Below are positions 1-11,646 of a stretch of 38,223 bases of DNA, in pieces (position 1 is the stretch's first letter; every line of letters starts with the position of its first letter). Origin of the DNA: Burkholderiales bacterium. Its GTDB lineage: Bacteria > Pseudomonadota > Gammaproteobacteria > Burkholderiales > Burkholderiaceae_C. The stretch is from NCBI GenBank assembly GCA_030603635.1, contig JAUVXK010000015.1, forward strand, positions 1-38,223. Direction: 5' to 3'. Both the position numbers and the translations under genes were made by a program. The notes beneath the pieces were generated by a model, which was not told the origin of the DNA, ran no database searches, and worked only from the letters and a program-made list of their open reading frames with translations.

Positions 1-9
1 GGAACAAAA

Positions 10-29
10 AAAGGCTCCGCAGAGCCTTT
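10..29 (-). terminator. Rho-independent terminator downstream of efp
   Basis: AAAGGCTC-cgca-GAGCCTTT; read on the - strand the stem is followed by a T-run (TTTTTTTG). Confidence 0.85.
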
Positions 30-54
30 GGATGCACGGGGGTCACGCGGACGC

Positions 55-609
55 TCAGACGCGCTTGCGGTATTCGCCGGTGCGGGTGTCGATTTCGATG
101 CGGTCACCCTGGTCCACGAACAGGGGCACGGCCACTTCGAAGCCAGTGGCGATCTTGGCCGGCTTCATGACCTTGCCAGAGGTGTCGCCCTTGACGGCAG
201 GTTCCGTCCAGGTCACTTCACGCTCCACGCTGGTGGGCAGTTCGACGGAGATGGCCTTGCCGTCGTAGAACACCACTTCGGCGGCCATGCCGTCTTCCAG
301 GTAGTTGATGGCGTCGCCCATGTTGCCGGCTTCCACTTCGTACTGGTTGTACTCGGTGTCCATCCACACGTACATCGGGTCGGCGAAGTAGGAGTAGGTG
401 CACTCTTTCTTGTCGAGGATGACGTTGTCGATCTTGTCGTCGGCCTTGAACACCACTTCGGTGCCCATGTTGCTCAGCAGGGCCTTGAGCTTCATGCGCA
501 CGGTGGCTGCGCCACGGCCGCCACGGGCGTATTCGGTTTTCAGGACGATCATCGGGTCCTTGCCGTGCATGATGACGTTGCCGGCGCGGATTTCTTGGGC
601 GATTTTCAT
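55..609 (-). CDS. efp: Elongation factor P
   Basis: 184 aa, [35 protein letters not shown]..., full-length EF-P; Arg at residue 32. Confidence 0.96.
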   Translation of the reverse strand: MKIAQEIRAGNVIMHGKDPMIVLKTEYARGGRGAATVRMKLKALLSNMGTEVVFKADDKIDNVILDKKECTYSYFADPMYVWMDTEYNQYEVEAGNMGDAINYLEDGMAAEVVFYDGKAISVELPTSVEREVTWTEPAVKGDTSGKVMKPAKIATGFEVAVPLFVDQGDRIEIDTRTGEYRKRV

Positions 610-694
610 GGTGTTTCCAGGAAGTAGTGCCGCTCTGGCGGGGGCGAGGCCTCAGCGCGCGGCGGTGGGCGAGCGTGTCGCAAAACCTCTGATT

Positions 695-1792
695 TTAACG
701 TTTTTCCATGACGAAGCCCAAGAGCTGCGTCGCCAGATCTTCCTGTTCAAGGAGGCGGGCGCGGGCGCGTTGGGTTGCGCTGGCCCATTCCCGCAGCCGT
801 GCGGGGGACAGGTCGGGGGGCGGATGGCCGCCCATGCCGTTCCAGAACCGGTGGAGGTCGCTCAGGTCGGCGGGGGCGTCCAGCCAGTCCAGAAAGGCGT
901 CGAGCTTGTCGTGGTGGGCGTTGTCGTCCTGCGGATAGATCTGCCAGACGAAGGCCTGACCCGCCCAGAGCGCGCGCACCAGCGAGTCCTCGCCGCGCAC
1001 GAAGTTGAGATCGCAGGCCCAGAGCATCTCGTCGAAGCCGGTCTGGTCCACCAGGGGGCGGCGCACCCAGTAGGGGGGCGATGGGCGTTGCCCCAGCCAG
1101 TGCTGGACGGCGACATCGGCCCGGCCGGGGGTGATGAGCAAGGCGGTATCGGTGTTGCCGTGCAGCGTGTCCAACAGCCAGGGGAGGGCAGGGGGCTCGT
1201 AGCAGAACAGGCTGATCCGGGTTGGGGTGGTGGCGGGTGCTGCCGAGTTTCGCCATGCCTGGCGGTCAAAGGCCGCCTGTCGCGCAGGCAGATCGCTTTC
1301 CCGCAACAGGCCGCCGGTGGCAGATGTGAACCCGGGGTAGAAGAACCAGCGTGTCCAGCCCTGTGCCGGACCGCTCATGAGCGGTGAGGGCAGGCGGTGC
1401 ATGCGTTCCACGTAGGGTTCGGCGCTCAGGTATTCCAGGTTCACCCACACGGGGGCTTGGCCGTTCGGCCACAACGCACGCTGCTGAGAGATGAATACTT
1501 CAGGTGGTTCGCAGCCGAAGGCCTCCGCCCACACGTCGGAACGCGGCAGTTGGGCGTAACGCTCATGGGACCATTGCGGCTCCCATTTCAAGATCCGTAT
1601 GGCTGGCCAATGGCCCTCCAGGGCCCCGGGTGCCATCCATGGCAACGCGTCGGTCTGGTCCATCCACAGCCGCACCTGCTGGCCCCGGTGGGCGAGTTCG
1701 CGGCACAGGCGCCAGCACACGCCCACGTCACCGAGGTTGTCGATGACGCGGCAGAAGATGTCCCAGCGCAAAGGCGGCGCAACGTTTGGCAT
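695..1792 (-). CDS. earP: EF-P arginine-32 rhamnosyltransferase EarP (DUF2331)
   Basis: [34 protein letters not shown]...; next to efp. Start trimmed from ORF start 1867 to MPNV. Confidence 0.93.
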   Translation of the reverse strand: MPNVAPPLRWDIFCRVIDNLGDVGVCWRLCRELAHRGQQVRLWMDQTDALPWMAPGALEGHWPAIRILKWEPQWSHERYAQLPRSDVWAEAFGCEPPEVFISQQRALWPNGQAPVWVNLEYLSAEPYVERMHRLPSPLMSGPAQGWTRWFFYPGFTSATGGLLRESDLPARQAAFDRQAWRNSAAPATTPTRISLFCYEPPALPWLLDTLHGNTDTALLITPGRADVAVQHWLGQRPSPPYWVRRPLVDQTGFDEMLWACDLNFVRGEDSLVRALWAGQAFVWQIYPQDDNAHHDKLDAFLDWLDAPADLSDLHRFWNGMGGHPPPDLSPARLREWASATQRARARLLEQEDLATQLLGFVMEKR

Positions 1793-1835
1793 GGGCGGAA
1801 TTGTCGCTGGCCTGGTGCCACAATGGCGATCGATC

Positions 1836-3818
1836 ATGACGAGTCCGCACTCCGAAGACCTGCTCAAGGCAGTGGCTGCCCTGCCTTCCCTGCCGGGCGT
1901 CTACCGCTATTTCGATGCCCAGGGCCTGTTGCTGTACGTGGGCAAGGCGCGCGACCTGAAACGCCGCGTGTCCAGCTACTTCAGCCGCAGCCACGATGGC
2001 ACGCGCATTGGCCACATGGTCAGCAAGATCGCGCGCATGGAAACCACGGTCGTGCGGTCCGAGGCCGAGGCGCTGCTGCTGGAAAACAACCTCATCAAGA
2101 CGCAACAGCCTCGCTTCAACATTCTGTTTCGCGACGACAAGAGCTACCCTTACCTGAAGCTCAGCGCCAGCAGCTGGACGCCCGCCGTCGCCGAGAGCCC
2201 GGACGGCGCCAGTGGCACACCGCGACCCGAACACTACCCCCGCGTGTCCTACTACCGTGGGGCGGTGGACAAGCGCCACCAGTACTTCGGCCCCTACCCC
2301 AACGCCTGGGCGGTGAAGGAAACCATCCAGCTGATCCAGAAGGTGTTCCGGCTGCGCACCTGTGAAGACACGGTGTTCAACCACCGCACGCGCCCCTGCC
2401 TGCTGTACCAGATCAAGCGCTGTACGGGCCCTTGCGTGGGCTTTGTGAGCCCGGCTGACTATGCCGCCGACGTGCGCAGCGCGAGTGCCTTCCTGCGCGG
2501 CGAAACGCAGACCGTGCTTGACGCGCTTGAGCGTCGCATGCTGGCCCACGCCGAGCAACTGGCCTTCGAGCAGGCGGCCGAGGTGCGCAACCAGATCACG
2601 GCGCTTTCCAAGGTGCTGCACCAGCAGGCCATGGAGAGCACCAGCGACCAGGATGTGGACATCCTGGCCGTGAAGGTGCAGGGTGGGCGGGCCTGCGTGA
2701 ACCTGGCCATGGTGCGTGGTGGCCGGCACCTCGGCGACCGGCCGTACTTTCCGGCACATGTGGAAGAGGGCGCGGTGATCGCTGCGCTGGACGAAGAGCC
2801 CATTGAGCAGACGGATGCATGCCGCAACGGCCCGCTTTCGGTGGAGCAGCGAGTGCTGGAGGCCTTCATGGCCCAGCACTACACCGGGGTGCCTCCGCCC
2901 CCTGTGTTGGTGCTGGGTGCCCCGGTGGACGAGCACCTGATCGAACTGTTGACCGAGCAGAGCGGCATCCGTCTGCACACGGTGTTCAACCCGCGCGAGC
3001 ACCGCCGGGTCTGGCTGGACATGGCCCAGAAGAACGCCGACCTCCAACTGGCGCGCCTGCTGGCCGAAGAGGGCTCGCAGCAGGCGCGCACCCGCGCCCT
3101 GGCGCAGGCGCTGGATCTGCCGGAAGATGCGCTGGAGCAGTTGCGCATCGAATGTTTCGACATCTCCCACACCGCTGGCGAATCCACCGTGGCCTCGTGC
3201 GTGGTGTTCGAAGGCCACAAGATGCAAAGCGCCCAGTACCGGCGCTACAACATCGACAGCATTACCCCCGGCGACGATTACGCCGCCATGCGTCAGGTGC
3301 TGCAGCGGCGCTACGGCAAGCTGGCCCAGGCGCTGCGCGAGGACGCATCCAGCCAGTCCGGCCTGCACCGCCTGCCCGACATCGTGCTCATCGACGGCGG
3401 CAAGGGTCAGGTGGGCGTGGCGCGGGAGGTGTTCGAATCGCTCGGGCTGGACCTGGGCCGGCTGGTCGGCGTGGAAAAAGGGGAGGGCCGCAAGGTGGGG
3501 TTGGAGGAACTGGTGTTCGCCGATGGCCGCGAGAAGATCTACCTGGGGGCGGATTCGGCGGCCCTGATGCTGGTGGCCCAGATCCGCGACGAGGCGCACC
3601 GCTTCGCCATCACCGGGATGCGGGCCCAGCGCGCCAAGACCCGTACCGGCGGCAGCAGGCTGGAAGATATCCCCGGCGTGGGCCCCAAGAAACGCGCCCG
3701 CCTGTTGCAGCGTTTCGGTGGCGTGCGCGGAGTCGAGGCCGCGAGTGTGGAAGACCTGACCACGGTCGACGGCATCTCCTCTGAGCTCGCGCAAGCCATC
3801 TACCGCGCCCTGCACTGA
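1836..3818 (+). CDS. uvrC: Excinuclease ABC subunit C
   Basis: [31 protein letters not shown] (GIY-YIG), UVR domain, C-terminal HhH. Start trimmed to [10 protein letters not shown]. Confidence 0.96.
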   Translation: MTSPHSEDLLKAVAALPSLPGVYRYFDAQGLLLYVGKARDLKRRVSSYFSRSHDGTRIGHMVSKIARMETTVVRSEAEALLLENNLIKTQQPRFNILFRDDKSYPYLKLSASSWTPAVAESPDGASGTPRPEHYPRVSYYRGAVDKRHQYFGPYPNAWAVKETIQLIQKVFRLRTCEDTVFNHRTRPCLLYQIKRCTGPCVGFVSPADYAADVRSASAFLRGETQTVLDALERRMLAHAEQLAFEQAAEVRNQITALSKVLHQQAMESTSDQDVDILAVKVQGGRACVNLAMVRGGRHLGDRPYFPAHVEEGAVIAALDEEPIEQTDACRNGPLSVEQRVLEAFMAQHYTGVPPPPVLVLGAPVDEHLIELLTEQSGIRLHTVFNPREHRRVWLDMAQKNADLQLARLLAEEGSQQARTRALAQALDLPEDALEQLRIECFDISHTAGESTVASCVVFEGHKMQSAQYRRYNIDSITPGDDYAAMRQVLQRRYGKLAQALREDASSQSGLHRLPDIVLIDGGKGQVGVAREVFESLGLDLGRLVGVEKGEGRKVGLEELVFADGREKIYLGADSAALMLVAQIRDEAHRFAITGMRAQRAKTRTGGSRLEDIPGVGPKKRARLLQRFGGVRGVEAASVEDLTTVDGISSELAQAIYRALH

Positions 3819-3839
3819 TTACCCCGCATAATCACGGCC

Positions 3840-4409
3840 ATGTTCTTCAATCTGCCAACGCTGTTCACGTGGGCGCGCATCGTCGCCATCCCCCTCATCG
3901 TGGCGGTGTTCTACTGGCCTGGCCTGACCGAGTCCACGCAAAACCTGATCGCCACCGTGCTGTTCGTGGCATTTGCGCTCACGGACTGGGCCGACGGATA
4001 CCTGGCACGCAAGCTGAACCAGACTTCGTCGTTCGGGGCGTTCCTGGACCCGGTGGCCGACAAGTTTCTGGTCTGCGCCTGTGTGCTGGTGCTGGTGCAT
4101 CTGGATCGGGCCGACGTGTTCGTGGCGCTCATCATCATCGGCCGGGAGATTGCCATTTCCGCCCTGCGCGAGTGGATGGCCATGATCGGTGCCAACAAGA
4201 GCGTGGCAGTGCACATGGTGGGCAAGCTCAAGACCACGGTGCAGATGGTCGCCATTCCTTTCCTCTTGTATGACGGTCGCGTGCTGGGCCTGATCGACAC
4301 CCGATTCTGGGGCACGCTGCTCATCTGGGCGGCTGCGGTGCTCACCGTCTGGTCCATGGTGTACTACCTGCAGAAGGCCTTGCCCGAAATTCGGGCCAAG
4401 GCGCGCTGA
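3840..4409 (+). CDS. pgsA: CDP-diacylglycerol--glycerol-3-phosphate 3-phosphatidyltransferase
   Basis: MFFNLPTLFTWARI... with CDP-alcohol phosphotransferase motif DWADGYLARKLNQTSSFGAFLDPVADK. Confidence 0.95.
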   Translation: MFFNLPTLFTWARIVAIPLIVAVFYWPGLTESTQNLIATVLFVAFALTDWADGYLARKLNQTSSFGAFLDPVADKFLVCACVLVLVHLDRADVFVALIIIGREIAISALREWMAMIGANKSVAVHMVGKLKTTVQMVAIPFLLYDGRVLGLIDTRFWGTLLIWAAAVLTVWSMVYYLQKALPEIRAKAR

Positions 4410-4425
4410 CCCGGGGTTGACGATC

Positions 4426-5319
4426 ATGGTCGGAAACGCCGGAGACAAGTCGTGGCTGCGCGCCATGCCCTGGGTGTTCGTGCTGATCTGGAGCACGGGC
4501 TTCATCGTGGCGCGCTACGGCATGCCGCATGCCCCGCCCATGACCTTCCTGGCCTGGCGCTATGCGCTGTCCATCCTGTGCTTCCTGCCGTGGATCTGGC
4601 TGGCCAAGGTGGCCTGGCCCAAGGATCGTGACCAGTGGCTGCATCTGGCGGTGCTGGGTGTGCTCATGCACGCGGGCTATCTGGGTGGTGTGTGGGCGGC
4701 GGTAAAGGCCGGCATGGGGTCAGGCCTGTCGGCACTGGTGGTGGGCTTGCAACCCGTGCTCACGGCCGTGTGGCTCTCGGCCACAGGCGGCGCCGTGACG
4801 CGCCGGCAGTGGATGGGCCTCACCCTGGGCTTCACCGGGCTGGTGCTGGTGGTGTCGCGCAAGTTCGGTGCCGGCAGCGAAGGCGACACCGCCACCTGGG
4901 TCAACCTGTCGTTCGCGGTGATGGCACTGTTCAGCATCACCGTGGGCACGCTCTACCAGAAGCGCTTCGTCAAGCCCTGCGACGTGCGCAGCGCCAACAC
5001 CGTGCAGCTCATGGCCGCCTTTGCCGTGACCCTGCCGCTGGCCCTGCTCGAAACCGAGGGCATGAACTGGAACGGCGAACTGATGGGGGCCATGGCCTGG
5101 TCGGTGCTGGGCCTCACGCTGGGTGGCAGTTCGCTGCTCTACATGCTCATTCAACGCGGGGCGGCGGCTTCGGTCAGCAGCCTCATGTACCTGGTGCCGC
5201 CGTGCACCGCTCTCATTGCCTGGTTCCTGTTCAGCGAGCCCATCACGGTCGTCACCATCGCCGGCATGGCGCTCACGGCGCTGGGGGTCAGCCTGGTGGT
5301 TCGGCCAGCCAAAGCCTGA
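4426..5319 (+). CDS. EamA/DMT-family transporter
   Basis: Multiple hydrophobic TM segments, two EamA repeats (FVLIWSTGFIVARYGMPHAPP...). Confidence 0.88.
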   Translation: MVGNAGDKSWLRAMPWVFVLIWSTGFIVARYGMPHAPPMTFLAWRYALSILCFLPWIWLAKVAWPKDRDQWLHLAVLGVLMHAGYLGGVWAAVKAGMGSGLSALVVGLQPVLTAVWLSATGGAVTRRQWMGLTLGFTGLVLVVSRKFGAGSEGDTATWVNLSFAVMALFSITVGTLYQKRFVKPCDVRSANTVQLMAAFAVTLPLALLETEGMNWNGELMGAMAWSVLGLTLGGSSLLYMLIQRGAAASVSSLMYLVPPCTALIAWFLFSEPITVVTIAGMALTALGVSLVVRPAKA

Positions 5320-5344
5320 ATGCGTTCATTCTCTTGCACACCTT

Positions 5345-6478
5345 ATGAAAACTCATCGCATTGCCGTGATTGCCGGTGACGGCATTGGCCAGGAAGTCAT
5401 GCCCGAAGGGCTGCGCGTGCTGGAGGCCGTGGCCTCGAAGTTCGACATCGGCCTGCAGTTCGACCACTTCGATTTTTCGAGCTGGGCCTACTACGAGAAG
5501 CACGGCCAGATGCTGCCCGACGACTGGAAGGACCAGATCGGCGGACACGACGCCATCTACTTCGGCGCCGTGGGCTGGCCCGAGAAAATTCCGGACCACA
5601 TCTCACTGTGGGGTTCCCTGCTGCTGTTCCGGCGCGAATTCGACCAGTACGTCAACCTGCGGCCGGCCCGGCTCATGCCCGGCGTGATCGCGCCGGTGGT
5701 GCGGCGTGATGGCAGTCCGCGCCAGCCCGGCGAGATCGACATGATGATCGTGCGCGAAAACACCGAAGGGGAGTACTCCAGCATCGGCGGCCGCATGTAT
5801 CCTGGGACCGAGCGCGAGATCGTGATGCAGGAAACGGTGATGAGCCGCCACGGCGTGGACCGTGTGCTGAAATTCGCCTTTGAACTGGCCCAAAGCCGCC
5901 CCAAGAAGCACCTGACCAGCGCCACCAAGAGCAACGGCATTGCCATCACCATGCCCTACTGGGACGAGCGCGTGGCCGAGATGGCCAAGGCCTACCCCGA
6001 GGTGTTCGTGGACAAGTTCCACATCGACATTCTCACCGCCCACTTTGTGCAGCGCCCCGACCACTTCGACGTGGTGGTGGCCAGCAACCTGTTCGGTGAC
6101 ATCCTGTCCGATCTGGGACCCGCCTGCACGGGCACCATCGGCATTGCGCCAAGTGCCAACCTCAATCCCACGCGGCAGCACCCCTCTCTGTTCGAACCGG
6201 TGCACGGTTCGGCGCCGGATATCGCGGGCAAGGGGATTGCCAATCCCATCGGCCAGATCTGGTGCGGCGCGATGATGCTGGACTTTCTGGGCCATCGTGA
6301 CGCACACGACGCCGTGCTGCGGGCCATCGAGGCGGTGCTGGAGCCCGGCAGTGGCGGCCCCCGCACACCGGATCTGGGCGGCAGGGCCACCACGGGTGAT
6401 GTGGGACGCGCCGTCGCTGGTATGATCCAAGCTACACCACCGGTTGCAACACAGAGGGGAATCCATGAACAAGGCTGA
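5345..6478 (+). CDS. Tartrate dehydrogenase / D-malate dehydrogenase-type decarboxylating dehydrogenase
   Basis: [29 protein letters not shown]...; isopropylmalate/isocitrate dehydrogenase fold; [28 protein letters not shown]. Confidence 0.88.
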   Translation: MKTHRIAVIAGDGIGQEVMPEGLRVLEAVASKFDIGLQFDHFDFSSWAYYEKHGQMLPDDWKDQIGGHDAIYFGAVGWPEKIPDHISLWGSLLLFRREFDQYVNLRPARLMPGVIAPVVRRDGSPRQPGEIDMMIVRENTEGEYSSIGGRMYPGTEREIVMQETVMSRHGVDRVLKFAFELAQSRPKKHLTSATKSNGIAITMPYWDERVAEMAKAYPEVFVDKFHIDILTAHFVQRPDHFDVVVASNLFGDILSDLGPACTGTIGIAPSANLNPTRQHPSLFEPVHGSAPDIAGKGIANPIGQIWCGAMMLDFLGHRDAHDAVLRAIEAVLEPGSGGPRTPDLGGRATTGDVGRAVAGMIQATPPVATQRGIHEQG

Positions 6479-6737
6479 ACTCGTCGAGCACATCGCCAGC
6501 AGCGCCGATTTGTCCAAAGCGGCGGCGGCGCGCGCCTTGGAAGCCACCATCCAGGCCATCAGCACCACCCTGAAGAAAGGCGGCACCGTGTCGCTGGTCG
6601 GGTTCGGTTCCTTCTCGGTCGCCAAGCGCGCGGCTCGCACGGGTCGCAATCCCCGCACGGGCGCTGCCATCAAGATCAAAGCGGCTAAAATTCCTAAGTT
6701 TCGTCCTGGCAAGGCGTTGAAAGACGCCATCAAGTAA
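6465..6737 (+). CDS. HU-family DNA-binding protein
   Basis: [32 protein letters not shown]...[31 protein letters not shown]; start overlaps the 3' end of the preceding gene by 14 bp. Confidence 0.95.
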   Translation: MNKAELVEHIASSADLSKAAAARALEATIQAISTTLKKGGTVSLVGFGSFSVAKRAARTGRNPRTGAAIKIKAAKIPKFRPGKALKDAIK

Positions 6738-6756
6738 CGGTTTTCCGGTTTCGGTG

Positions 6757-6832
6757 GGGTGCTTAGCTCAGTTGGTAGAGCGGCGCCCTTACAAGGCGTA
6801 GGTCGGCGGTTCGACCCCGTCAGCACCCACCA
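6757..6832 (+). tRNA. tRNA-Val (anticodon UAC)
   Basis: GGGTGCT...CTTACAA...AGCACCCACCA cloverleaf; anticodon loop CTTACAA; genome-encoded CCA. Confidence 0.97.
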
Positions 6833-6833
6833 C
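6788..6833 (+). repeat. Left att-type direct repeat (3' half of intact tRNA-Val)
   Basis: CTTACAAGGCGTAGGTCGGCGGTTCGACCCCGTCAGCACCCACCAC; 45/46 identical to 12687-12732. Confidence 0.95.
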
Positions 6834-6871
6834 AAAAACCTAATTGAATCAAGAAATTAGAAGAATTTGGA

Positions 6872-6890
6872 CCCCTCGTTTTGCAAGGGG
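6872..6890 (-). terminator. Candidate terminator of the tph operon
   Basis: - strand CCCCTTG-caaaa-CGAGGGG stem-loop, one G.T pair, followed by a moderately T-rich tract. Confidence 0.5.
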
Positions 6891-6919
6891 CATCCATTCT
6901 TGAGTCGCGATGATCCACT

Positions 6920-7933
6920 TCATTGACTTGCAGGCCCCTCAACAAAGCTGTCGGTATGGATGTCTTTGGGACTTGCTCCACAGGAGAGGGCGGTTTGTCT
7001 GACGGCTTCCACCATACCCGGAGAACCGCAGATGTAGATGATGTGGTTATTCAGGTCATTGAAGCGGCAGGCCAGCGCTTCATCGGCTCTGCCCACAAAG
7101 TAGCTGTTTCCATGGCTTGTTGTGGGTACAGTGTTCACTGCAGGCACGAACTGGAAGTCAGGCCAGAACTTCTGCCATTTTTCAACAGCTGACTGCATGT
7201 AGAGACCTGAAGGGTCACGCGCCCCCCATATCAATGCCAGCTGTCTTTGTGCTTTCTTTTTGAGCAGTCCATCGAGAATGGATTTGACGGGTGCAAAGCC
7301 TGTGCCACCCGCCACGAAAACCACGGGTCTGTTGTCTTGTTCATCTAGATCCACATGGCCATAGGGCAGTTCGATGTCCAGTGTGTCTCCTGGTTTGAGA
7401 GTTGAAACCCTGCTGCTGAAATATCCCCCTGGTACATGACGAATATGCAGGGTTACGCCGTCACTTTCATGCGGAGCGTTGGCCATGGAATAGCTCCGGG
7501 AACTGCCATCTTCCATGCGGATGAGTAGATACTGCCCTGCACGGAATTTGATCTTTTTGCCAGCGGGTAGCCTCAGTTGCAGCACCGATACATCTGGTGC
7601 GGCCAGTTCATTGCGGTAAACCCTGGCGGTGAAGGTTTTGGGGGCACCGTCTTCTGAGCGTTTCCAGCTGGTCGGCTGTATGACCAGGTCGGTGGATGGC
7701 TCGCATCCACAGAAAAGAACCTGTCCTTCAGCACAATTGTCGTGGCGGAAGGGGAGTGAGCCATGCGGCTGGATGTTGCCCTCGGTTACGCTGCCGGCAC
7801 AATTGCCACAGATGCCTTTGCGGCAGGAATAGGGCAGTGAGATGCCAGATTTGAGGGCTGCATCAAGGATGGTCTGTCCAGGTTGACAGACAAAGCTGAT
7901 GTCCGTGCCTTGAAGTTTGATCTGAAAGCTCAT
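6920..7933 (-). CDS. tphA1: Terephthalate 1,2-dioxygenase, reductase component
   Basis: N-terminal plant-type [2Fe-2S] (CRKGICGNC...C), FAD (RSYSMAN) and NAD domains; ATGA overlap with upstream tphB; tph gene order. Confidence 0.9.
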   Translation of the reverse strand: MSFQIKLQGTDISFVCQPGQTILDAALKSGISLPYSCRKGICGNCAGSVTEGNIQPHGSLPFRHDNCAEGQVLFCGCEPSTDLVIQPTSWKRSEDGAPKTFTARVYRNELAAPDVSVLQLRLPAGKKIKFRAGQYLLIRMEDGSSRSYSMANAPHESDGVTLHIRHVPGGYFSSRVSTLKPGDTLDIELPYGHVDLDEQDNRPVVFVAGGTGFAPVKSILDGLLKKKAQRQLALIWGARDPSGLYMQSAVEKWQKFWPDFQFVPAVNTVPTTSHGNSYFVGRADEALACRFNDLNNHIIYICGSPGMVEAVRQTALSCGASPKDIHTDSFVEGPASQ

Positions 7934-8889
7934 GTGAATATGGTCTGGTTTCCCATTAGCAGTGCCACGGTTCGTAGAACGGCTGTTGGTTCTGCAATCC
8001 CCTTGCCTGCAATGTCCATGGCGCTTCCATGACCTACACTCGACAACAGGACATCAGCTCCAATGGAAAGGGCGCTGGCCGCTTTGGGCGACAGCAGTTT
8101 GACGGGGATATGCCCCTGGTCATGAAAGATGGCCACGTACAGGTCATGCCTGCGGTCTGCCAGGGCAACGTCTGCACCCATGGGGCCGTCGATGTGGAGG
8201 CCATACTCCCGCAGTGTCTTGGCTGCCGGGACGGTGATGTTTTCGTCTTCTGTGCCAAAGAGGGTTCCCTCCGAGGCATGGGGGTTGATGCCAAACAGGG
8301 CCACCGAGGGTGTTTCGATGCCCAGCCGCTGACAGCCACGTATGCCTGCCTGTGTGGCTTTGATAACCAGTTCCGGTGTAATCCGGTTTAGGGCGTTCTG
8401 GACACTTTCATGCAAGGTGGTGTGAACTATCCTCAGGCCACCTCCAACCAGCATCATGAAGACTTCGTTCTCACTGACGTTGCAGACTCTGGCGACCAGG
8501 GATGGGTAGCCGCTGAATGGAATGCCTGCCCTGTGTATAGCGGTTTCATGGTGGGGGCAGGCCACCACTGCATCGAACATACCTTGACGGCAGGCATGGA
8601 TGGCTGCGGTGGCCGACTCCACAGTGGAAAGACCGGCGTCCGCGTCAATTACCCCTGGTTTGAGCTTTCCTGGCAAAGTGCCAGCTTCGACGTGACTGAC
8701 TTTTCCCAGAAGGTCTTGCAGTCCGCAGATGTTGGCAGCGTGCTCCAGTGCCTGAGCCGGGCCGAACAAGGTGATGTTGGACCTTTGTGGCTCAGGCAGG
8801 GCGCTCATGGCTTTCAGGGCAATTTCTGGCCCAATGCCATGAGGATCGCCCAAAGCCAGTGCTATGCGTCGGCTGACAGGTGTATTCAC
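7930..8889 (-). CDS. tphB: 1,2-dihydroxy-3,5-cyclohexadiene-1,4-dicarboxylate dehydrogenase (PdxA family)
   Basis: [32 protein letters not shown]..., PdxA-like fold; GTG start overlapping the tphA3 stop; sits between oxygenase subunits and reductase. Confidence 0.87.
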   Translation of the reverse strand: MNTPVSRRIALALGDPHGIGPEIALKAMSALPEPQRSNITLFGPAQALEHAANICGLQDLLGKVSHVEAGTLPGKLKPGVIDADAGLSTVESATAAIHACRQGMFDAVVACPHHETAIHRAGIPFSGYPSLVARVCNVSENEVFMMLVGGGLRIVHTTLHESVQNALNRITPELVIKATQAGIRGCQRLGIETPSVALFGINPHASEGTLFGTEDENITVPAAKTLREYGLHIDGPMGADVALADRRHDLYVAIFHDQGHIPVKLLSPKAASALSIGADVLLSSVGHGSAMDIAGKGIAEPTAVLRTVALLMGNQTIFT

Positions 8890-9350
8890 AGTGGGAGGAC
8901 CAGCAGGGTATCTACCACTGAGCTGTCACAAACGGCAATGCGCTCGGACAGCAGGAGTTGTCCGTCCTGCCTGATGAACCGGTCCAGATACACCCCGGTC
9001 GCGAAAACGTCGGTTTCGCCGGTGTGCATGATCCTAGCCACCATGAAAGGGGTCCGTGCTTGCGCCGTGCTGTCCGAGGCTTCTGTGATCAGGGGAATGC
9101 CGATCAGGTGGCGGTAGGTGTGCCTTTCGTAGATATTGGCTTCCCGAAGGGCGGAAACTCGGTCTGTCAGCATGTCCCGCGTATCCGCCCAAACCAGCCC
9201 TGCTGCCAGTCCCGCGCGATAGTTCTCGATGCTGGTCACCCGGTAGTTACACTCGGCTGTGAAGAAGCTGGGCCACCGCTCCAGATCATCGCTGTCAATT
9301 GCATCGGCGTAGGCGGCATTGAAGACCGCGATTTGAAGGAGGTCAATCAT
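8886..9350 (-). CDS. tphA3: Terephthalate 1,2-dioxygenase, small (beta) subunit
   Basis: [38 protein letters not shown]..., ring-hydroxylating beta-subunit fold; start trimmed to MIDLL, overlapping the tphA2 stop. Confidence 0.9.
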   Translation of the reverse strand: MIDLLQIAVFNAAYADAIDSDDLERWPSFFTAECNYRVTSIENYRAGLAAGLVWADTRDMLTDRVSALREANIYERHTYRHLIGIPLITEASDSTAQARTPFMVARIMHTGETDVFATGVYLDRFIRQDGQLLLSERIAVCDSSVVDTLLVLPL

Positions 9351-10581
9351 GGGCTGCCTCCATGTGATGGCGGTAAGCTTTCCAGAAACCACGAATTGAA
9401 GTTTCCGTGGCCCGGCCTTCACTGGAGCCAACGGCATCTCCGCCCATCTCGACCACGGCATCCAGGTCGCTGGCGCCGGCTATGCCACGCTGGACAAAAC
9501 CGCCGACAGCACCGTCTTCCATGGAAATGAACCCAGCCGGCCCGACCAGATTCAACTGTTTCAGCCTGATCTTGCGTTGTTCGTGGGTGTCATCGGCATA
9601 ACCCAAATAGGTCCAGTTCAGCTCGCTCTTCTCGATGCCTTTGGGTAGAAGTTGACGTATGGCTATGCAGTTTTGGATTTGCTGAACCACCAGACCGGGG
9701 AACACGGAGAGGATTTGCAGGGTGATGCCATCGTCGTACTCATGAAAGCCAGACAGCAGACTGGGATCTTTGAGGCGGTACCTTTCATTGTCAGATCGCA
9801 GAGCCTGTTCTTTGTATGAGTCGTCTTTGGCTGCAGGATCAATCATGGAGTAGCTGACATGGTGCCCTCCCGAACTGTCGACGATCACGCCGCCTTTCTG
9901 GGACAAGCGGTTGATTTCAAAGGTGGTAAAGAAGGTATGCAGCAGACTGGCGTGATAGCTGTCCTTCACATTTTCAAAGTAAAGCTTCCAGTTGTTGGGC
10001 AGTGCCTGGGTAAAGCGACCTATGACTTCCACTGGTTTGTGCAGTACTCGCTCTATGCGGGCTGCAATTTCTTCACCTAGGTACTCCTCGATGTCGGGGA
10101 CATCGTCAGAGAAACTGCCAAAAACCAGCCCACAGAAGGTAGTTGTCCTCAACCTTCGAGGGCTGTGCTCTTCCTTGCAGAAGGTGGGAGGCATTCCTCC
10201 TTGTCCTTTGACGCCCTGCTCAAAAGCCACGCCGGTCAGCTCTCCCTGGAGGTTGTAGCTCCATGCGTGGTAGACACACTGAAAGCTTTCCACCTTTCCG
10301 GTCTTCTCCAGCGCGATCAACGCGCCCCGGTGGGCGCAGCGGTTTTCAAAAGCGTAGATTTCTTCATCTTCACCGCGAACCACCACCACTGGGGTTTCCC
10401 CAACAAAGGTGGTGCGGTAACTGCCAGTTTCTGGCAGTTCGACTTCCAGACAGAGGTAGTTCCAGACTGCACCTCTGAAGATGCGTTCCTGCTCTTGCTG
10501 GTGGGTGAGGCTGTCCCCGTAGATCGCGTAAGGAATGCGAGTGTTGTCTCGCCGCTTCCATTGAATGGTCTGCGTTTGCAT
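9343..10581 (-). CDS. tphA2: Terephthalate 1,2-dioxygenase, large (alpha) subunit
   Basis: Rieske [24 protein letters not shown] (C-x-H-x17-C-x2-H) and DSYHASLLH Fe site; start trimmed to MQTQTIQW; sequence closely resembles Comamonas TphA2 as recalled. Confidence 0.92.
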   Translation of the reverse strand: MQTQTIQWKRRDNTRIPYAIYGDSLTHQQEQERIFRGAVWNYLCLEVELPETGSYRTTFVGETPVVVVRGEDEEIYAFENRCAHRGALIALEKTGKVESFQCVYHAWSYNLQGELTGVAFEQGVKGQGGMPPTFCKEEHSPRRLRTTTFCGLVFGSFSDDVPDIEEYLGEEIAARIERVLHKPVEVIGRFTQALPNNWKLYFENVKDSYHASLLHTFFTTFEINRLSQKGGVIVDSSGGHHVSYSMIDPAAKDDSYKEQALRSDNERYRLKDPSLLSGFHEYDDGITLQILSVFPGLVVQQIQNCIAIRQLLPKGIEKSELNWTYLGYADDTHEQRKIRLKQLNLVGPAGFISMEDGAVGGFVQRGIAGASDLDAVVEMGGDAVGSSEGRATETSIRGFWKAYRHHMEAAHD

Positions 10582-10589
10582 GTTTGGCC

Positions 10590-11561
10590 TTATTCCAATG
10601 TCACCTTGGCTGTTTGAATAACTTTTTTCCATTTTTCAGACTCGGCTCTGATGAACTGTCCAGTGCGCTCTGGCGACCAGCCCGCTGGTTCAGTGCCCTG
10701 TTCTTCAAACCGTTGTCTTACCTCGGGGGAAGACAGGGCTTCGGCAATCTGGGACTGAAGCCTTGCTGCCGCTGCAGCAGGTGTTCCGGGAGGCGCTACA
10801 ACCGAGAAGAAGGTTACGGCCTGCATGTTGGGCAGGCCCTGTTCGGCAAAAGTGGGAATGTCGGGCAGGATTTTGGACCTTTTCTCACCTGCGACAGCAA
10901 AGATGCGGATGCTGTTGGAGTTGTGATGGGGCGCAGACGAGCTGATGTTGTCGAAAAAGACGTCCACGTTTCCAGCAATCAGGTCCACCAGTGCGGGTGC
11001 TGTGCCCCTGTATGGAATATGGATCATTTCAGTGCCTGTGAGCTGCATGAACAGGGCCGCAGTCAGGTGGGAGGTGGAGCCGTTACCCTGCGATGCCACA
11101 CTGACTTTGCCTGGATTGGCTTTCAGGTAGGCAATGAGTTCCTGCAGGTTCTTGACCGGCAGCTTGTTGCTGACACCCAGGATGTTGGGCGCTGTGGCCA
11201 GAACAGTGACTGGAACCCACTGGGTGGGATCAAAAGACAGTTTGCTGTATAGATGGTGGTTCACTGCTATCGGGCCAGGTGGCGAAGCCAGTACGGTCAG
11301 ACCATCAGGTTCAGATCGGAATACTCGCTCTGCACCAATGTTGCCGCCAGCACCCGGCCTGTTGTCCACCACGACCCCGCCTGCATAGTGGGCACGTATT
11401 TTTTCCGCTACGATTCGTGGCAAGATGTCTGCGGTGCCTCCCGCCGGAAAGGGAACGATAAAGCGTAGGGTATTGCCGCTTTGTGCCCATACGCTCCCGC
11501 CCATCAAGGTCAAGGCCGCGCCTTGAATGACGGTACGACGACGGATGGATGTTGGGTTCAT
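10590..11561 (-). CDS. tphC: Tripartite tricarboxylate transporter substrate-binding protein (Bug family), terephthalate-binding TphC
   Basis: [27 protein letters not shown]... signal peptide, [15 protein letters not shown]...[18 protein letters not shown] upstream. Confidence 0.9.
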   Translation of the reverse strand: MNPTSIRRRTVIQGAALTLMGGSVWAQSGNTLRFIVPFPAGGTADILPRIVAEKIRAHYAGGVVVDNRPGAGGNIGAERVFRSEPDGLTVLASPPGPIAVNHHLYSKLSFDPTQWVPVTVLATAPNILGVSNKLPVKNLQELIAYLKANPGKVSVASQGNGSTSHLTAALFMQLTGTEMIHIPYRGTAPALVDLIAGNVDVFFDNISSSAPHHNSNSIRIFAVAGEKRSKILPDIPTFAEQGLPNMQAVTFFSVVAPPGTPAAAAARLQSQIAEALSSPEVRQRFEEQGTEPAGWSPERTGQFIRAESEKWKKVIQTAKVTLE

Positions 11562-11621
11562 GCATGTCTCCTGTGTTGTTGGAAGACGGATTATTGGAAG
11601 CAATCAAGTGCCCCTTCAAGC

Positions 11622-11646
11622 AATATTTGCGCAATGCGCAAAATTT
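11622..11646. promoter_or_regulatory. Candidate TphR operator in the divergent tphR/tphC intergenic region
   Basis: Core TTTGCGCA-A-TGCGCAAA (11626-11642), perfect 8-bp arms; 10 of 12 pairs across 25 bp. Confidence 0.7.

Noticed and set aside
398-1387. 329-aa + strand ORF opposite earP
   Set aside because: Shadow ORF; earP on the opposite strand is well supported.
1728-3815. 695-aa - strand ORF opposite uvrC
   Set aside because: Shadow ORF of a high-GC gene; low-complexity His/Ala/Gly/Val-rich translation, and uvrC is clearly the coding strand.
5603-6835. 410-aa - strand ORF spanning the dehydrogenase, HU and tRNA-Val
   Set aside because: Runs antisense through two confident genes and a tRNA; spurious.
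6840-6860. CTAATT...AATTAG inverted repeat at the left island end
   Set aside because: Only 6-bp AT-only arms with a 9-nt loop; expected by chance in this lower-GC segment.
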